Part shown: positions 1-8,854 of the stretch, piece by piece
How the letters are laid out: the number at the start of each line of letters is the position of its first letter
Numbering within the stretch: the stretch's first letter is position 1
Assembly: GCF_021044585.1 (NCBI RefSeq)
Contig: NZ_CP087998.1
Location: forward strand, 434,001-498,000
Length of the DNA stretch: 64,000 bases
DNA from: Sulfurimonas sp. HSL-3221
Lineage (GTDB): Bacteria; Campylobacterota; Campylobacteria; Campylobacterales; Sulfurimonadaceae
Direction of reading: 5' to 3'
The notes under the pieces: model-generated
What the model was told of the DNA's origin: nothing
The model's database searches: none
The model's input: the letters and a program-made list of their open reading frames with translations, nothing else
Made by a program: the position numbers and the translations under genes

Positions 1-2
1 TG

Positions 3-734
3 GTGCAGCGCGGCCTCTCCAACATGACGGAGGAGATGGACATCGAAGCTGCCAAGCAGAGCGGCGCGAAAGCGCAGTTCGGCGAGAAGTACGGTGACCG
101 TGTTCGCGTCGTCCGCTTCGGCGACGCCTCCATCGAATTCTGCGGCGGGACCCACGTCGGCAGCACGAGCGAGATCGGGATGTTCGTCATCACCAAAGAG
201 AGCGGGGTGAGCGCCGGTGTCAGACGGATCGAAGCGGTCTGCTCCAAGGCGGCCTACGACTACTTCAAGCAGCAGCGCCACCTGATCGGCGAAGCGGAAG
301 CCGCCGTCAAGAACCGTGACGTGCTTGCCGGGGTCGAACGCCTCAAAGAGCAGATCAATACGCTGAAAGTGGAGCTTCAAGACGCCCAGAACGCCGCGAA
401 GGAGTCCCTGGACGCGGAGACGATCAACGGCGTCAGCGTCTTCGTCGAAGAGATCAAAAGCGGCGACGTCAAAGGGCGCATCGACGAGCTCAAGAACATG
501 AACGAGAGCGTCGCGGCGATGCTCTTCCAGGTCAAAGGCGACAAGGTGATGATCGCCGCCGGCGTCAAGAATGCCGGTGCCAAAGCCGGCGACTGGATCA
601 AAGCTATCGCACCGATTCTCGGCGGCGGCGGGGGCGGACGTCCGGACTTCGCCCAGGCCGGCGGCAAAGATGCTTCAAAACTGCCCGAAGCGCTTGAGGC
701 GTCCAAAGCCTATATTACGGAGGCGCTGTCATGA
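3..734 (+). CDS. alaS: Alanyl-tRNA synthetase, C-terminal part (5' truncated by window)
   Basis: This is the last ~243 residues of alanyl-tRNA synthetase, which charges tRNA-Ala in the cytoplasm. The gene runs in from before base 1, so the first ATG/GTG-like codon here is not the true start. The FCGGTH motif near residue 48 is the Cys/His metal-site signature of the editing (SAD) region. It is followed by a helical linker and a C-Ala domain ending in a Gly-rich stretch (GGGGGGRPDFAQAGG), as in the bacterial family. The stop overlaps the next start by ATGA, so the downstream membrane protein is probably co-translated. Identification is firm; only the catalytic half is missing from view. Confidence 0.97.
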   Translation: MQRGLSNMTEEMDIEAAKQSGAKAQFGEKYGDRVRVVRFGDASIEFCGGTHVGSTSEIGMFVITKESGVSAGVRRIEAVCSKAAYDYFKQQRHLIGEAEAAVKNRDVLAGVERLKEQINTLKVELQDAQNAAKESLDAETINGVSVFVEEIKSGDVKGRIDELKNMNESVAAMLFQVKGDKVMIAAGVKNAGAKAGDWIKAIAPILGGGGGGRPDFAQAGGKDASKLPEALEASKAYITEALS

Positions 735-1267
735 AAGAGGCCATGGTTACCTTCTTCTGGGAGTACAGCACGCTGATCGTCTTCCTGCATGTGCTCAGCG
801 CCGTCGTCTGGGTCGGCGGGATGATCGCCATGCGTTTCGCCGCGCACAACTCCTTCATGGAGCTTGAGCCCCCGGTGCGCCTGGCGCGCACCGCCCATGC
901 GCTGAAGCGTCTCTTCGCGATCGTCAGCCCCTTTGTTGTCATTCTGATCATCACGGCCGTGTTGATGGCCGTAGGCTGGGGCTTCCGCGCCGCGTCGGTG
1001 GACGCGAACGGCAATGTTATTGACGAAGCGGCGTTCGCGACCTATCAGCTCGTGCACGTTAAAGAGGCGATCTGGCTCATCATGGCCCTCAACCTGGGCG
1101 CCATGATCCTGCGACGCAACAAGGCGCAGAAAAAGATCGATGCCGGCGATTTCGCCGCGGCCAAAGGGCTGCTGGGGCTGATCGGGAAGTACATGGTCCC
1201 GCTGAACATCATCCTCGGTGTTATCGCCATCTACCTGGGAGTCACGCTGCGCTACTCGCACGCGTAA
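731..1267 (+). CDS. Small integral membrane protein, CopD/DUF2269-like
   Basis: A 178-residue protein with about four hydrophobic segments (roughly residues 12-32, 62-84, 108-125, 148-170). The first carries the pattern FLHVLSAVVWVGGM, seen in CopD/DUF2269-type inner-membrane proteins, where the conserved His may contact metal or haem; that function is inferred, not shown. The start ATG lies in the ATGA overlap with alaS, and the end is 4 nt before the Maf start, so it sits in a tight operon. No enzymatic motif is visible. It could equally be an uncharacterised membrane protein specific to Campylobacterota. Confidence 0.85.
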   Translation: MKEAMVTFFWEYSTLIVFLHVLSAVVWVGGMIAMRFAAHNSFMELEPPVRLARTAHALKRLFAIVSPFVVILIITAVLMAVGWGFRAASVDANGNVIDEAAFATYQLVHVKEAIWLIMALNLGAMILRRNKAQKKIDAGDFAAAKGLLGLIGKYMVPLNIILGVIAIYLGVTLRYSHA

Positions 1268-1271
1268 GGTC

Positions 1272-1835
1272 ATGGCCGCTCCCCTCCGCCTCGCCTCCGC
1301 CTCGCAAAGCCGGGCCCTGCTGTTAGAGCAGGCCGGGATCGACTTTATCCAGACCCCGATGGACTATGACGAGGAGCAGATCGTCGCCGCTTCGCCGAAA
1401 AATTTCGTCTACCAGGCGACGGTAGGGAAGTATGAGGCAGGAATGCGGACCTTCGGCATCGAGGGGCATCCGCTCCTCGTTGCCGATTCCGTCGTGACGT
1501 CGCAGGGACAAATCCTGCGGAAGGCGCGCTGTCTCGATGATGCCCGCAATATCCTGATGACGCAGAGCGGCAGCGTTACCTCCATCATCACCTGCATGAT
1601 CTACCACTCCCCCCGTCTGAAGCTCATTGACATCTCCGCGACGGATTACCTCTTCGCCCCCTTCGACCCCGAGGACCTGGAGCGCTATCTTGCCTCCGGG
1701 GAGTGGCGCGGCAAGGCGGGGGGCTGCATGGTCGAAGGGTTCTGCAAACCCTACATCCGCAGCGTCCGCGGCAATGAAAGTACCGCGATGGGGCTCAACG
1801 TCGAGGCCCTCAAACCATTCCTGGAGGGCGTATGA
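1272..1835 (+). CDS. maf: Maf-like septum formation/nucleotide pyrophosphatase
   Basis: About 187 residues. It starts RLASASQSRALLLEQAGI, the family's N-terminal loop (usually LASxSxxRxxLL) that binds the nucleotide phosphates, and has LLVADSVVTSQGQILRKA, matching the central D-T/S-V motif. Maf proteins are house-cleaning pyrophosphatases that hydrolyse non-canonical or canonical NTPs to NMP and were first linked to septum formation. I chose the ATG at 1272 because the family begins directly before the LASAS motif; an upstream in-frame start would overlap the previous gene by ~50 nt. The stop overlaps the M48 protease start (ATGA). The D-S-V instead of D-T-V is a mild variation. Confidence 0.9.
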   Translation: MAAPLRLASASQSRALLLEQAGIDFIQTPMDYDEEQIVAASPKNFVYQATVGKYEAGMRTFGIEGHPLLVADSVVTSQGQILRKARCLDDARNILMTQSGSVTSIITCMIYHSPRLKLIDISATDYLFAPFDPEDLERYLASGEWRGKAGGCMVEGFCKPYIRSVRGNESTAMGLNVEALKPFLEGV

Positions 1836-2584
1836 AACGACTTGCTACCGCAGTGATGCTCATGCTGATGATCGCCGGCTGTGCGAAAACCCCTGTGACG
1901 GGGCGTTCCCAACTCATTCTGATCTCCAACGAGCAGGAGGTCGCGCTGGGGCTCAGCGAATCGGAGAAGCTCAAAAAGAGTGCCAAACTCTCCACAAACA
2001 GTGCGCAGGTGGCGCGGGTCCGCCGCATCGGGGAACGGATCGCCGCGGTCAGCGGAAGGGACGATTTCCAGTGGGAGTTCAACGTCATCGAGTCCGACAC
2101 CCTTAACGCCTTCTGCCTTCCCGGCGGGAAGGTCTATTTCTATACGGGACTGCTCAAGCTGACGGAGAACGACGACCAGATCGCAACGGTCATGGGCCAC
2201 GAGATCGCCCACGCCCTCGCGCGCCACGGGGCGGAACGGATGTCGATGCAGATGGTCAGCAATGCCGGGGCGCAGCTGCTCGGCGCCGCCCTGGAGATCC
2301 CCGCGCAGTACCAGGGACTGTACAACCAGGCCTACGGTCTCTCCACCCAGCTGGGCGTTCTGCTTCCCTACAGCCGCAAACATGAATCGGAGGCGGATCA
2401 GATCGGCATCTACCTGATGTGGAAAGCGGGATTCGATCCGCACCAGGCTGTCAGGTTCTGGGAACGGATGCAGGCGGCCTCGGGTGGGAAGAAATCACCG
2501 GAGTTCCTCTCGACGCACCCCTCGGACCAGTCGCGCATCGACGCGATCAACGCCTTTATCAAAAAACTCCCCGCACAGCGATGA
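1832..2584 (+). CDS. M48-family metallopeptidase lipoprotein
   Basis: A 250-residue exported zinc protease. The N-terminus is a lipoprotein signal (hydrophobic run, then MIAGC with the lipobox Cys near residue 17), so it should be anchored in the periplasm, perhaps to the outer membrane. The zinc site HEIAH lies at residues 123-127, and a downstream ESEAD-type motif (KHESEADQIG) supplies the third ligand, as in the M48 LoiP/BepA/YcaL group. Such enzymes degrade misfolded envelope proteins. It overlaps both neighbours by 4 nt. The substrate cannot be told from sequence. Confidence 0.93.
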   Translation: MKRLATAVMLMLMIAGCAKTPVTGRSQLILISNEQEVALGLSESEKLKKSAKLSTNSAQVARVRRIGERIAAVSGRDDFQWEFNVIESDTLNAFCLPGGKVYFYTGLLKLTENDDQIATVMGHEIAHALARHGAERMSMQMVSNAGAQLLGAALEIPAQYQGLYNQAYGLSTQLGVLLPYSRKHESEADQIGIYLMWKAGFDPHQAVRFWERMQAASGGKKSPEFLSTHPSDQSRIDAINAFIKKLPAQR

Positions 2585-3678
2585 AGTATTACGACAACGA
2601 GCTTTCCGCCCTGAAACGTTCGGGGCGCTACCGCGAACGCCGGGTGTTCGATCCGGCGATCACGGATCTCGCCTCGAACGACTACCTGGGGCTGGCGGAA
2701 AAACCGGAACTCTTTAATGCGGCCGTCGCGCGGCTGAGCGGGGAGAAGGTACACGCCCCCAAGGCGTCGATGCTTGTCAACGGCTACCATGCCGTTCACC
2801 GGGAATTCGAAGCGGCGCTCTGCGATGCAAACGGCTTTGAATCGGGCATCGTGATGGGGAGCGGATTCAACGCGAACCTGGCGATGATCGAGGCCCTCGT
2901 GCGCCGGGGCGACGAGCTCTTTATGGATGAGAAATACCATGCCAGCGGGGTGCTCGCTTCGAAACTCGTCGAGGGGAAGGTATCGCTTTTCGGCCACAAC
3001 GACGTCCGGGAGCTGGAGGAGAAGCTTGCCGCCTCCGCCGCCCGCCGGCGCATCATCGCCGTCGAGGGGATCTACTCCATGGATGGGGATCTGATGGCGC
3101 GGGAGATCTTTGCGCTCGCGGAGCGTTACGACGCCCTGCTGATCATTGACGAGGCGCACAGCAGCGGGGTGGTCGGTTCGCGGCTGCTGGGCGTATTCGA
3201 TCTCTACGGGATTCCACCGAAACCCAACCACATCAAGATGGGGACCCTGGGCAAAGCGTACGGCAGCTTTGGGGCCTACGTGCTTTCGTCAAGCCATATC
3301 GCGGATTACCTCGTCAACCGCGCAAAGCCCGTCATTTACGCCACGGCGCCGTCGCTCTTTGACACGGCACTGGCGCATGCGTCGCTGAACTATATCTTGG
3401 AGAATGCCGAGGAGCTGAGGGCACAGATCGAGGCGCGTCGCGCGATGATGAACGGGCTCCTCGGCACCGCGGCGGAGGGTCTTATCGCGGCCGTCCCCGT
3501 CGGCGACAACCGGAAGGTGATGGCGATCCAGGCGGCGCTGCTGGCGGAGGGGATGCTCGTCGGCGCCATCCGGCAGCCGACGGTGGAGCGGGCGATCATC
3601 CGGCTGATCGGTCGGCTCGGAGTCGAAGAGGGGAGCCTGCGGCGCGGTTGCGAGATTATCGCCCGTTGGGTAAAATAG
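2581..3678 (+). CDS. bioF: 8-amino-7-oxononanoate synthase / KBL-type PLP acyltransferase
   Basis: 365 residues of the alpha-oxoamine synthase family (PLP fold type I). Signs are the N-terminal SNDYLGL motif, the acidic PLP-ring contact IDEAHSSGVVG and the Schiff-base lysine in MGTLGKAYG (K225). BioF condenses pimeloyl-CoA or -ACP with alanine in biotin synthesis; 2-amino-3-ketobutyrate CoA ligase has the same fold. The ATG at 2581 overlaps the M48 stop and places SNDYLGL at the usual distance from the start. No other biotin gene lies nearby, so BioF is the likelier but not certain substrate assignment. Confidence 0.85.
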   Translation: MKYYDNELSALKRSGRYRERRVFDPAITDLASNDYLGLAEKPELFNAAVARLSGEKVHAPKASMLVNGYHAVHREFEAALCDANGFESGIVMGSGFNANLAMIEALVRRGDELFMDEKYHASGVLASKLVEGKVSLFGHNDVRELEEKLAASAARRRIIAVEGIYSMDGDLMAREIFALAERYDALLIIDEAHSSGVVGSRLLGVFDLYGIPPKPNHIKMGTLGKAYGSFGAYVLSSSHIADYLVNRAKPVIYATAPSLFDTALAHASLNYILENAEELRAQIEARRAMMNGLLGTAAEGLIAAVPVGDNRKVMAIQAALLAEGMLVGAIRQPTVERAIIRLIGRLGVEEGSLRRGCEIIARWVK

Positions 3679-3683
3679 GCGCG

Positions 3684-4379
3684 ATGATTCAGATTAAACG
3701 TTTGCGGATCGAATATGACGGCGGTACGCTGGTGGATATCGCCTTTGGCATCGAGAGCGCGCTGGCCCTGGTGGGACAGAGCGGCAGCGGAAAGAGCTTG
3801 ACGCTCAAGGCGCTGCTGGGAATGCTCCCGCCCGCGATGACGTCGACCATAGAGATGGATGCCCCCTTTGAGCTCCGCCGCGGCGACACCGTCGCCTTCG
3901 TACCCCAAAACCCCTTTACCGCCCTCTCGCCGCTGACCAGGGTCGGCGGCCATTTCGACGGGGTTCCGCCGGCGGAAGCGGCGGCGCTGATGACGCGGGT
4001 CGGTCTGGATGCGGCGCTGCTCGAGCGTTTCCCGCCGGAGCTCTCGGGCGGGCAGCTGCAGCGGGCCGTGATCGCCATCGCCCTGTCGCACGCACCCAAA
4101 CTGCTCCTGCTCGATGAGCCGACGACGGCCCTTGACCCCGAGACACGCCGCGTTATTATCGCGCTGCTGCGGGAGCTGCAGACACAGATGGGCTTCCAGA
4201 TGCTCTTTGTGACCCACGATATCGTCTCGGCGCGTGCGCTGTGCGACGAGGTGTGCGTCATCCGCGAGGGCAGCGTGGTGGAGCAGGGGGCGATGGCGCA
4301 GGTGATGGCGTCGCCCGAACATGCATATACACGCACACTGATTGAATCTAGTTTCGCCGGGAGGGAGTATAGAACGTGA
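3684..4379 (+). CDS. Orphan ABC transporter ATP-binding protein (peptide/nickel-type)
   Basis: About 231 residues with all ABC ATPase motifs: Walker A GQSGSGKS (residues 31-38), Q-loop region AFVPQNPFTALSPL, signature LSGGQLQRA, Walker B LLLLDEPTTALD and an H-loop FVTHD. The Q-loop and the C-terminal VVEQG... HAYTRTLIES tail resemble the Opp/Dpp/Nik importer ATPases. No permease or binding protein is adjacent, so the transported substrate is unknown and the partners must be elsewhere. The start ATG at 3684 follows the bioF stop by 5 nt; the stop overlaps the GTG start of the penicillin-binding protein. Confidence 0.88.
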   Translation: MIQIKRLRIEYDGGTLVDIAFGIESALALVGQSGSGKSLTLKALLGMLPPAMTSTIEMDAPFELRRGDTVAFVPQNPFTALSPLTRVGGHFDGVPPAEAAALMTRVGLDAALLERFPPELSGGQLQRAVIAIALSHAPKLLLLDEPTTALDPETRRVIIALLRELQTQMGFQMLFVTHDIVSARALCDEVCVIREGSVVEQGAMAQVMASPEHAYTRTLIESSFAGREYRT

Positions 4380-6322
4380 AAAAAATTCTGCTGTGGGGAG
4401 GCCTGGCCGGTGTGGTCGCCCTTATCCTTTTCATCGGTTACTTTGTGGCGCAGTACGGTCACGAGACCCGGAAGTTGGTCCAGTACAACCCGCCGATGAC
4501 AACGTACATTTATGACCGGAACGGCGAGAAGATCGCCAATATTTTCGATAAGCAGAACCGCGCCTACGTCACCTTTGACGAGATCCCGCCGCTGGTGATC
4601 GAAGCCCTGCTGGCCATTGAAGATACGACCTTTTTCGAACACCGCGGCGTCAATGTCGATGCGATCTTCCGTGCGATCATCAAGGACATCAAGGCAGGGA
4701 AGCTTGTCGAAGGTGCGAGTACGATTACCCAACAGCTGGTCAAGAACACCCTCTTGACGCGGGAGAAGAAGTTTTCGCGCAAGCTCAAAGAGCTTATCTT
4801 CTCGCTGAAACTCGAAACGGAACTGAGCAAAGAGGAGATCCTGGAGCGCTACCTCAACGCCATCTACCTCGGTCACGGCTACTACGGGATCAAAACGGCG
4901 GCAGAGGGGTATTTTCACAAGCCGCTGAACCGCCTGACGCTCAAAGAGACCGCGATACTCGTCGGCCTTCCCAAGGCCCCCTCCTTTTACGCGCCGACAC
5001 GCAACTACGAGCTTTCCCTTGGACGGGCGAACCGGGTGATCTCACGGATGCATGCGCTGGGGTGGGTGGACGACGAGAGCTACAACACGGCGCTGCAGGA
5101 GCGCCCGGGGGTCTTTGACGAGACCCTGACGCAGAACCGCGCACCCTACGTCACGGACGAGGTCCTGCGGCGGGCGGCGGTGCTTTACCCCGATATCCGG
5201 ACGGGCGGCTATACGATCAACACGACCGTGGACCTGCGGCTGCAGGAGGCGGGACGTGAGGCCCTCTCATACGCCTATGACGGCATTCTCGAGCGGGCGA
5301 TGAAAAAGGACGAAGATGCCAACGCCAGCCAGTTCGGAGAGCTCAACGGCGCGCTGGTCAGCATCGAGCCCACGACGGGGGAGATCCTCGCGCTCGTCGG
5401 CGGTGTGGATTACACCAAGAGCGCGTTCAACCGGGCGACGCAGGCCCGCCGCCAGCCGGGGTCCGCGTTCAAACCTTTCATCTATCAGGTCGCGCTGGAT
5501 CTGGGCTATTCGCCGGCAACGGAGCTGGTTGATATCGCCCGGACCTATGATTATGAAACGGAAGGGAGCGAGAAGAAGTGGCAGCCCAAGAACTATGAAC
5601 GCGATTATAAAGGGCTGATCACTTTGCGCGAAGCGCTAGTGCATTCACGTAACCTTGCGACGATCAACCTGGTGACGGATATCGGGCTCTCACGCATCTA
5701 CCGCGAACTCGCCCGCTACCAGTTTGCAGGGTTGCCTAAGGACCTCTCCCTGGCCCTGGGCAGCATCACCCTTTCGCCGGTCGAACTGGCCGGCGCATAC
5801 AGCTCCTTTGCCGCTGGCGGGGTGCAGAGCGATCCCTACCTTATTACGAGCATTGACAAACGGGGGACGCATTACGATGCCGAGCCGAAGCAGCGTGAGG
5901 TGACGAGCCCGGCCCAGGCCTTCTTGATGACGACGATCCTTCGCGACGTCGTGCTGCGGGGTACCGGCCGCGCCTCCGCGGTCGGCGGTATCGAAACGGC
6001 GGGCAAGACCGGGACAACGAACAACTCCATCGACGCCTGGTTCGCCGGTTACTCTCCGAGCGTGGAGACGGTGGTCTGGTTCGGAAACGACGACAATACC
6101 CCGCTGCCCAAACGGGAGACGGGGGGCCGGGCGGCGGCCCCGGCGTTTCGGAAATTTTACACCCAGCTCCTGCATCTCTTCCCGCAGGTCCCGCGCAAAT
6201 TCGTGATGCCCGAAGGGGTGACGAAGGTCGAGCGTAACGGGGCAGAGGAGTTCTTTACCAAGGCGTCGCCGCCGCCGGTGGAGAAGATGCCTTCCGAAGC
6301 GGAGGACGGTCTGCTCTTCTAG
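4376..6322 (+). CDS. mrcA: Penicillin-binding protein 1A (bifunctional transglycosylase/transpeptidase)
   Basis: 648 residues, GTG start. An N-terminal membrane anchor (about residues 4-26) is followed by a GT51 glycosyltransferase domain with EDTTFFEHRGV (catalytic Glu at residue 82) and GASTITQQLVKN, then a transpeptidase domain with SAFK (near residue 362), SRN and KTGTT (near residue 542). It polymerises lipid II and cross-links peptidoglycan in the periplasm. Length is shorter than E. coli PBP1a (~850) but normal for Campylobacterota, which lack the OB-type insert. It closes the tight + operon that begins at alaS. Confidence 0.97.
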   Translation: MKKILLWGGLAGVVALILFIGYFVAQYGHETRKLVQYNPPMTTYIYDRNGEKIANIFDKQNRAYVTFDEIPPLVIEALLAIEDTTFFEHRGVNVDAIFRAIIKDIKAGKLVEGASTITQQLVKNTLLTREKKFSRKLKELIFSLKLETELSKEEILERYLNAIYLGHGYYGIKTAAEGYFHKPLNRLTLKETAILVGLPKAPSFYAPTRNYELSLGRANRVISRMHALGWVDDESYNTALQERPGVFDETLTQNRAPYVTDEVLRRAAVLYPDIRTGGYTINTTVDLRLQEAGREALSYAYDGILERAMKKDEDANASQFGELNGALVSIEPTTGEILALVGGVDYTKSAFNRATQARRQPGSAFKPFIYQVALDLGYSPATELVDIARTYDYETEGSEKKWQPKNYERDYKGLITLREALVHSRNLATINLVTDIGLSRIYRELARYQFAGLPKDLSLALGSITLSPVELAGAYSSFAAGGVQSDPYLITSIDKRGTHYDAEPKQREVTSPAQAFLMTTILRDVVLRGTGRASAVGGIETAGKTGTTNNSIDAWFAGYSPSVETVVWFGNDDNTPLPKRETGGRAAAPAFRKFYTQLLHLFPQVPRKFVMPEGVTKVERNGAEEFFTKASPPPVEKMPSEAEDGLLF

Positions 6323-6355
6323 CCGCCTGTGCTACAATGGCCCAAAGGAGAGCGT

Positions 6356-6829
6356 ATGACAAAGATAACCTTTGGCATCACGGCGACGGCACTTCTGCTC
6401 CATGCGGGGGTCTTTGACGCCGGAACAAAGAGCGTGGCGCTGACCGTGGGTAGCGGCAGCGGCTTTGACAGCACCTACACGATCGTGGGGGTCAGCGCGA
6501 ACTACTTCGCCTTTAACGGCCTCTCCGTCGGCGTCGGCTACCGTGGCTGGTTCGGCGGCACGCCGACGATGAACGAGGTTGACCTGCCGGTGACCTATTA
6601 TATCCCCCTCTCGCCTACCTTCCGTCCTTATGCCGGTGTTTTTTACCGGCACACTTTCATCAGCGGCCATTATGACGATTACGAGACCCTAGGGGCCCGG
6701 GCAGGGATCGCCTACGCCGAAGGACGCGCCTACCTGTCGGTGGGCTGGGCCGAGGAGTGGTACAGCCGCAGCAACGGCGATACGATCCGCCGCGGCTACC
6801 CGGAGATCACCGCCGCCATCAGTTTCTAG
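6356..6829 (+). CDS. Small outer-membrane beta-barrel protein
   Basis: 157 residues with a Sec signal peptide (about 1-18) and alternating polar/aromatic strands ending in ISF, with the C-terminal Phe typical of outer-membrane barrels. About eight strands could be drawn. No family name is recognised. The ATG at 6356 is preceded by AAAGGAGAG, a good ribosome binding site, and a TACAAT box lies at 6333-6338, so it may have its own promoter although it is only 33 nt after the PBP gene. Its function could be structural or a narrow channel. Confidence 0.8.
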   Translation: MTKITFGITATALLLHAGVFDAGTKSVALTVGSGSGFDSTYTIVGVSANYFAFNGLSVGVGYRGWFGGTPTMNEVDLPVTYYIPLSPTFRPYAGVFYRHTFISGHYDDYETLGARAGIAYAEGRAYLSVGWAEEWYSRSNGDTIRRGYPEITAAISF

Positions 6830-7050
6830 GCTTTATGACAACAAGCAACGTAGCGGTTAGAGTGAAAAAAATAGATTGTCGAGTGGGAAGAGTGGTGTAG
6901 GGATAAGGGGCGTTGCATTTGATGCATGATGATGACGCTGCCGGGAGCAGCGTTGTACTTTTGTCCTCGCGTTGCTGCGGAATTCCGCTTCGCTACATGT
7001 GCCACAGCGGCCGAGCGTAGCGGTACGGGGCTTGGCTCCGTATCGCGTTC
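6830..7050. repeat. Intergenic region with dispersed repeat module
   Basis: 221 nt between convergent genes. 7001-7021 is, apart from one base, the reverse complement of 14163-14183. 6963-6998 resembles 14240-14273 in the same strand sense, including the core TGCGGAATTCCGCT. The rest holds no supported ORF. It appears to be a non-coding repeat of this genome rather than a gene; any transcription-ending role is inferred only from its place between two converging genes. Confidence 0.5.
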
Positions 7051-8721
7051 TTATGAATGATATGCCCGGTTCAGCGCGCTGAACATCGCCATGACCCCGG
7101 CGATGGTGATGTCGTTGTCGCGGCCGACGCCGAAGAACGCGCCGAAATCTTCCGTTTCGATCTCGATGTAGGCCACGGCCTTGGCCGACGACTGCTCCCC
7201 GCAGGAGTGCTCTGAGTACGAACGCAGCACGAAGGCGTGCGGGAACTTTTCGCCGAGCGCTTTGCGGCAGGCGTCAATAGGCCCGTTGCCCTGACCCGTG
7301 CTCGTGATCTCCTCACCCTCAAACCGGTAGGTCAGTTTGACCGTCACGATCCCGCTTTTTGACGTCTCCGAGTTGACGGCCATATCCACGAATTCAATGT
7401 ACTGCGGCACCTCGAAATAGGTCTTTTCGAAAATGCCCAGGATCTCTTCCGCCGTCAGTTCGCGCCCCTCGGCGTCCGTGACCCCCTGAACGATACGCCC
7501 GATCTCGGGGTGCATCTTTTTGGGGAGCTGGTAGCCGAATTTGTCCTCGAGGATGTAGGCGACGCCCCCTTTGCCCGACTGCGAATTGATGCGGATGATA
7601 CTCTCGTACGTCCGGCCGACGTCGGCGGGGTCGATCGGCAGGTAGGGCACCTCCCAGAACGGTTCGCTTTTTGCGCGCTGGTAGGCCAGCCCTTTGTTAA
7701 TGGCATCCTGGTGGGAGCCGGAAAAGGCCGTATAGACCAGTTCGCCCACATAGGGGTGGCGGACATGCGTCTCGATGTCGGTACAGCGCTCGACGACGTC
7801 GACGACGGTGTTGACGTCGCCGAAATCGAGCCCGGGGTCTACTCCCTGGGTGTACATGTTCAGCGCCAGGGTGATGATATCGACGTTCCCGGTCCGTTCG
7901 CCGTTGCTGAGCAGGGTTCCCTCGACACGGTCCGCCCCCGCCAGCAGTGCCAGCTCGGTCGCCGCGACGGAGGTGCCGCGGTCGTTGTGCGTATGCGTCG
8001 AGATGAGAATGTGCTCTCGGTTGTCCAGATGACGGCTCATCCACTCGATCTGGTCGGCATAGATGTTCGGCGTCGCCATCTCTACCGTTGCCGGGAGGTT
8101 GATGATGACCGGGCGCTCCGCGCTGATGCCCCAGCGTGCCGTCACGGCGTTACAGATCTGTGCGGCGAACTCCATTTCGGTCCCGGTAAAGCTTTCCGGC
8201 GAATACTCCAGGGTGATCTCGCCGTCAAATGACGCCGCACGGCTCTTGACCATGTCGACGCCTTCGAGTGCGAGGGCGGTGATGTCGTCCTGCTCTTTTT
8301 TGAAGACGATCTTGCGCTGGGCCGTTGACGTCGAGTTGTACAGGTGCACGATCGCCTTTTTGACGCCCTGGAGCGCCTCGAAAGTTTTGTCGATCAGATG
8401 CTCACGCGCCTGGACGAGTACTTGGATGGTGACGTCGCCCGGGATCAGCCCTCGCTCGACCAGGGTACGCAAAAAGTCGAATTCGACCTTGGACGCGGAG
8501 GGGAAACCCACCTCGATATGTTTGAATCCGAGTTTGAGCAGGAGGTCGAAGAGTTCAAGTTTTTGATCCAGATTCATCGGAGTCACCAGCGCCTGGTTGC
8601 CGTCGCGCAGGTCGACGCTGCACCACAGGGGCGCTTTGTCGATGGTGTTGTCCGGCCACTGGCGTTGTGGCAAATCAATCTTGGGGTATGGGCGGTATTT
8701 ACCGCTTTGAGCATTTTTCAT
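7051..8721 (-). CDS. leuA: 2-isopropylmalate synthase (long, type-2 form)
   Basis: 556 residues. It condenses acetyl-CoA with 2-oxoisovalerate, the first committed step of leucine synthesis. The N-terminal TIM barrel shows CSVDLRDGNQAL (metal/substrate motif), HTHNDRGTS (metal-binding histidines) and GNGPIDACRKAL in the C-terminal regulatory (LeuA_dimer) domain near residues 420-550, which normally binds leucine for feedback. Length and the DLRDGNQAL start region match the actinobacterial/fungal-type enzyme rather than the ~510-residue form. The start ATG is preceded by AGGAGC, and a TATAAT-type -10 lies upstream at 8773-8778. It is transcribed alone. Confidence 0.95.
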   Translation of the reverse strand: MKNAQSGKYRPYPKIDLPQRQWPDNTIDKAPLWCSVDLRDGNQALVTPMNLDQKLELFDLLLKLGFKHIEVGFPSASKVEFDFLRTLVERGLIPGDVTIQVLVQAREHLIDKTFEALQGVKKAIVHLYNSTSTAQRKIVFKKEQDDITALALEGVDMVKSRAASFDGEITLEYSPESFTGTEMEFAAQICNAVTARWGISAERPVIINLPATVEMATPNIYADQIEWMSRHLDNREHILISTHTHNDRGTSVAATELALLAGADRVEGTLLSNGERTGNVDIITLALNMYTQGVDPGLDFGDVNTVVDVVERCTDIETHVRHPYVGELVYTAFSGSHQDAINKGLAYQRAKSEPFWEVPYLPIDPADVGRTYESIIRINSQSGKGGVAYILEDKFGYQLPKKMHPEIGRIVQGVTDAEGRELTAEEILGIFEKTYFEVPQYIEFVDMAVNSETSKSGIVTVKLTYRFEGEEITSTGQGNGPIDACRKALGEKFPHAFVLRSYSEHSCGEQSSAKAVAYIEIETEDFGAFFGVGRDNDITIAGVMAMFSALNRAYHS

Positions 8722-8772
8722 ATGCTCCTCCTTGAACTAAAATAGTCGATCTCCTGCTAGAAATCGTGCGCA

Positions 8773-8778
8773 ATTATA
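8773..8778 (-). promoter_or_regulatory. -10 box of leuA
   Basis: On the minus strand this reads TATAAT within GCTATAATTGCG, about 50 nt ahead of the leuA ATG. No good -35 is seen, as is usual for sigma-70 promoters of this phylum. Confidence 0.6.
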
Positions 8779-8854
8779 GCAAAACTGTCGGCGGGTTCGG
8801 GTTCACGGCAGCACAGGGGTGCGCTTGTTCAGGCGGTCGTAAAGTTTTCGGGGG

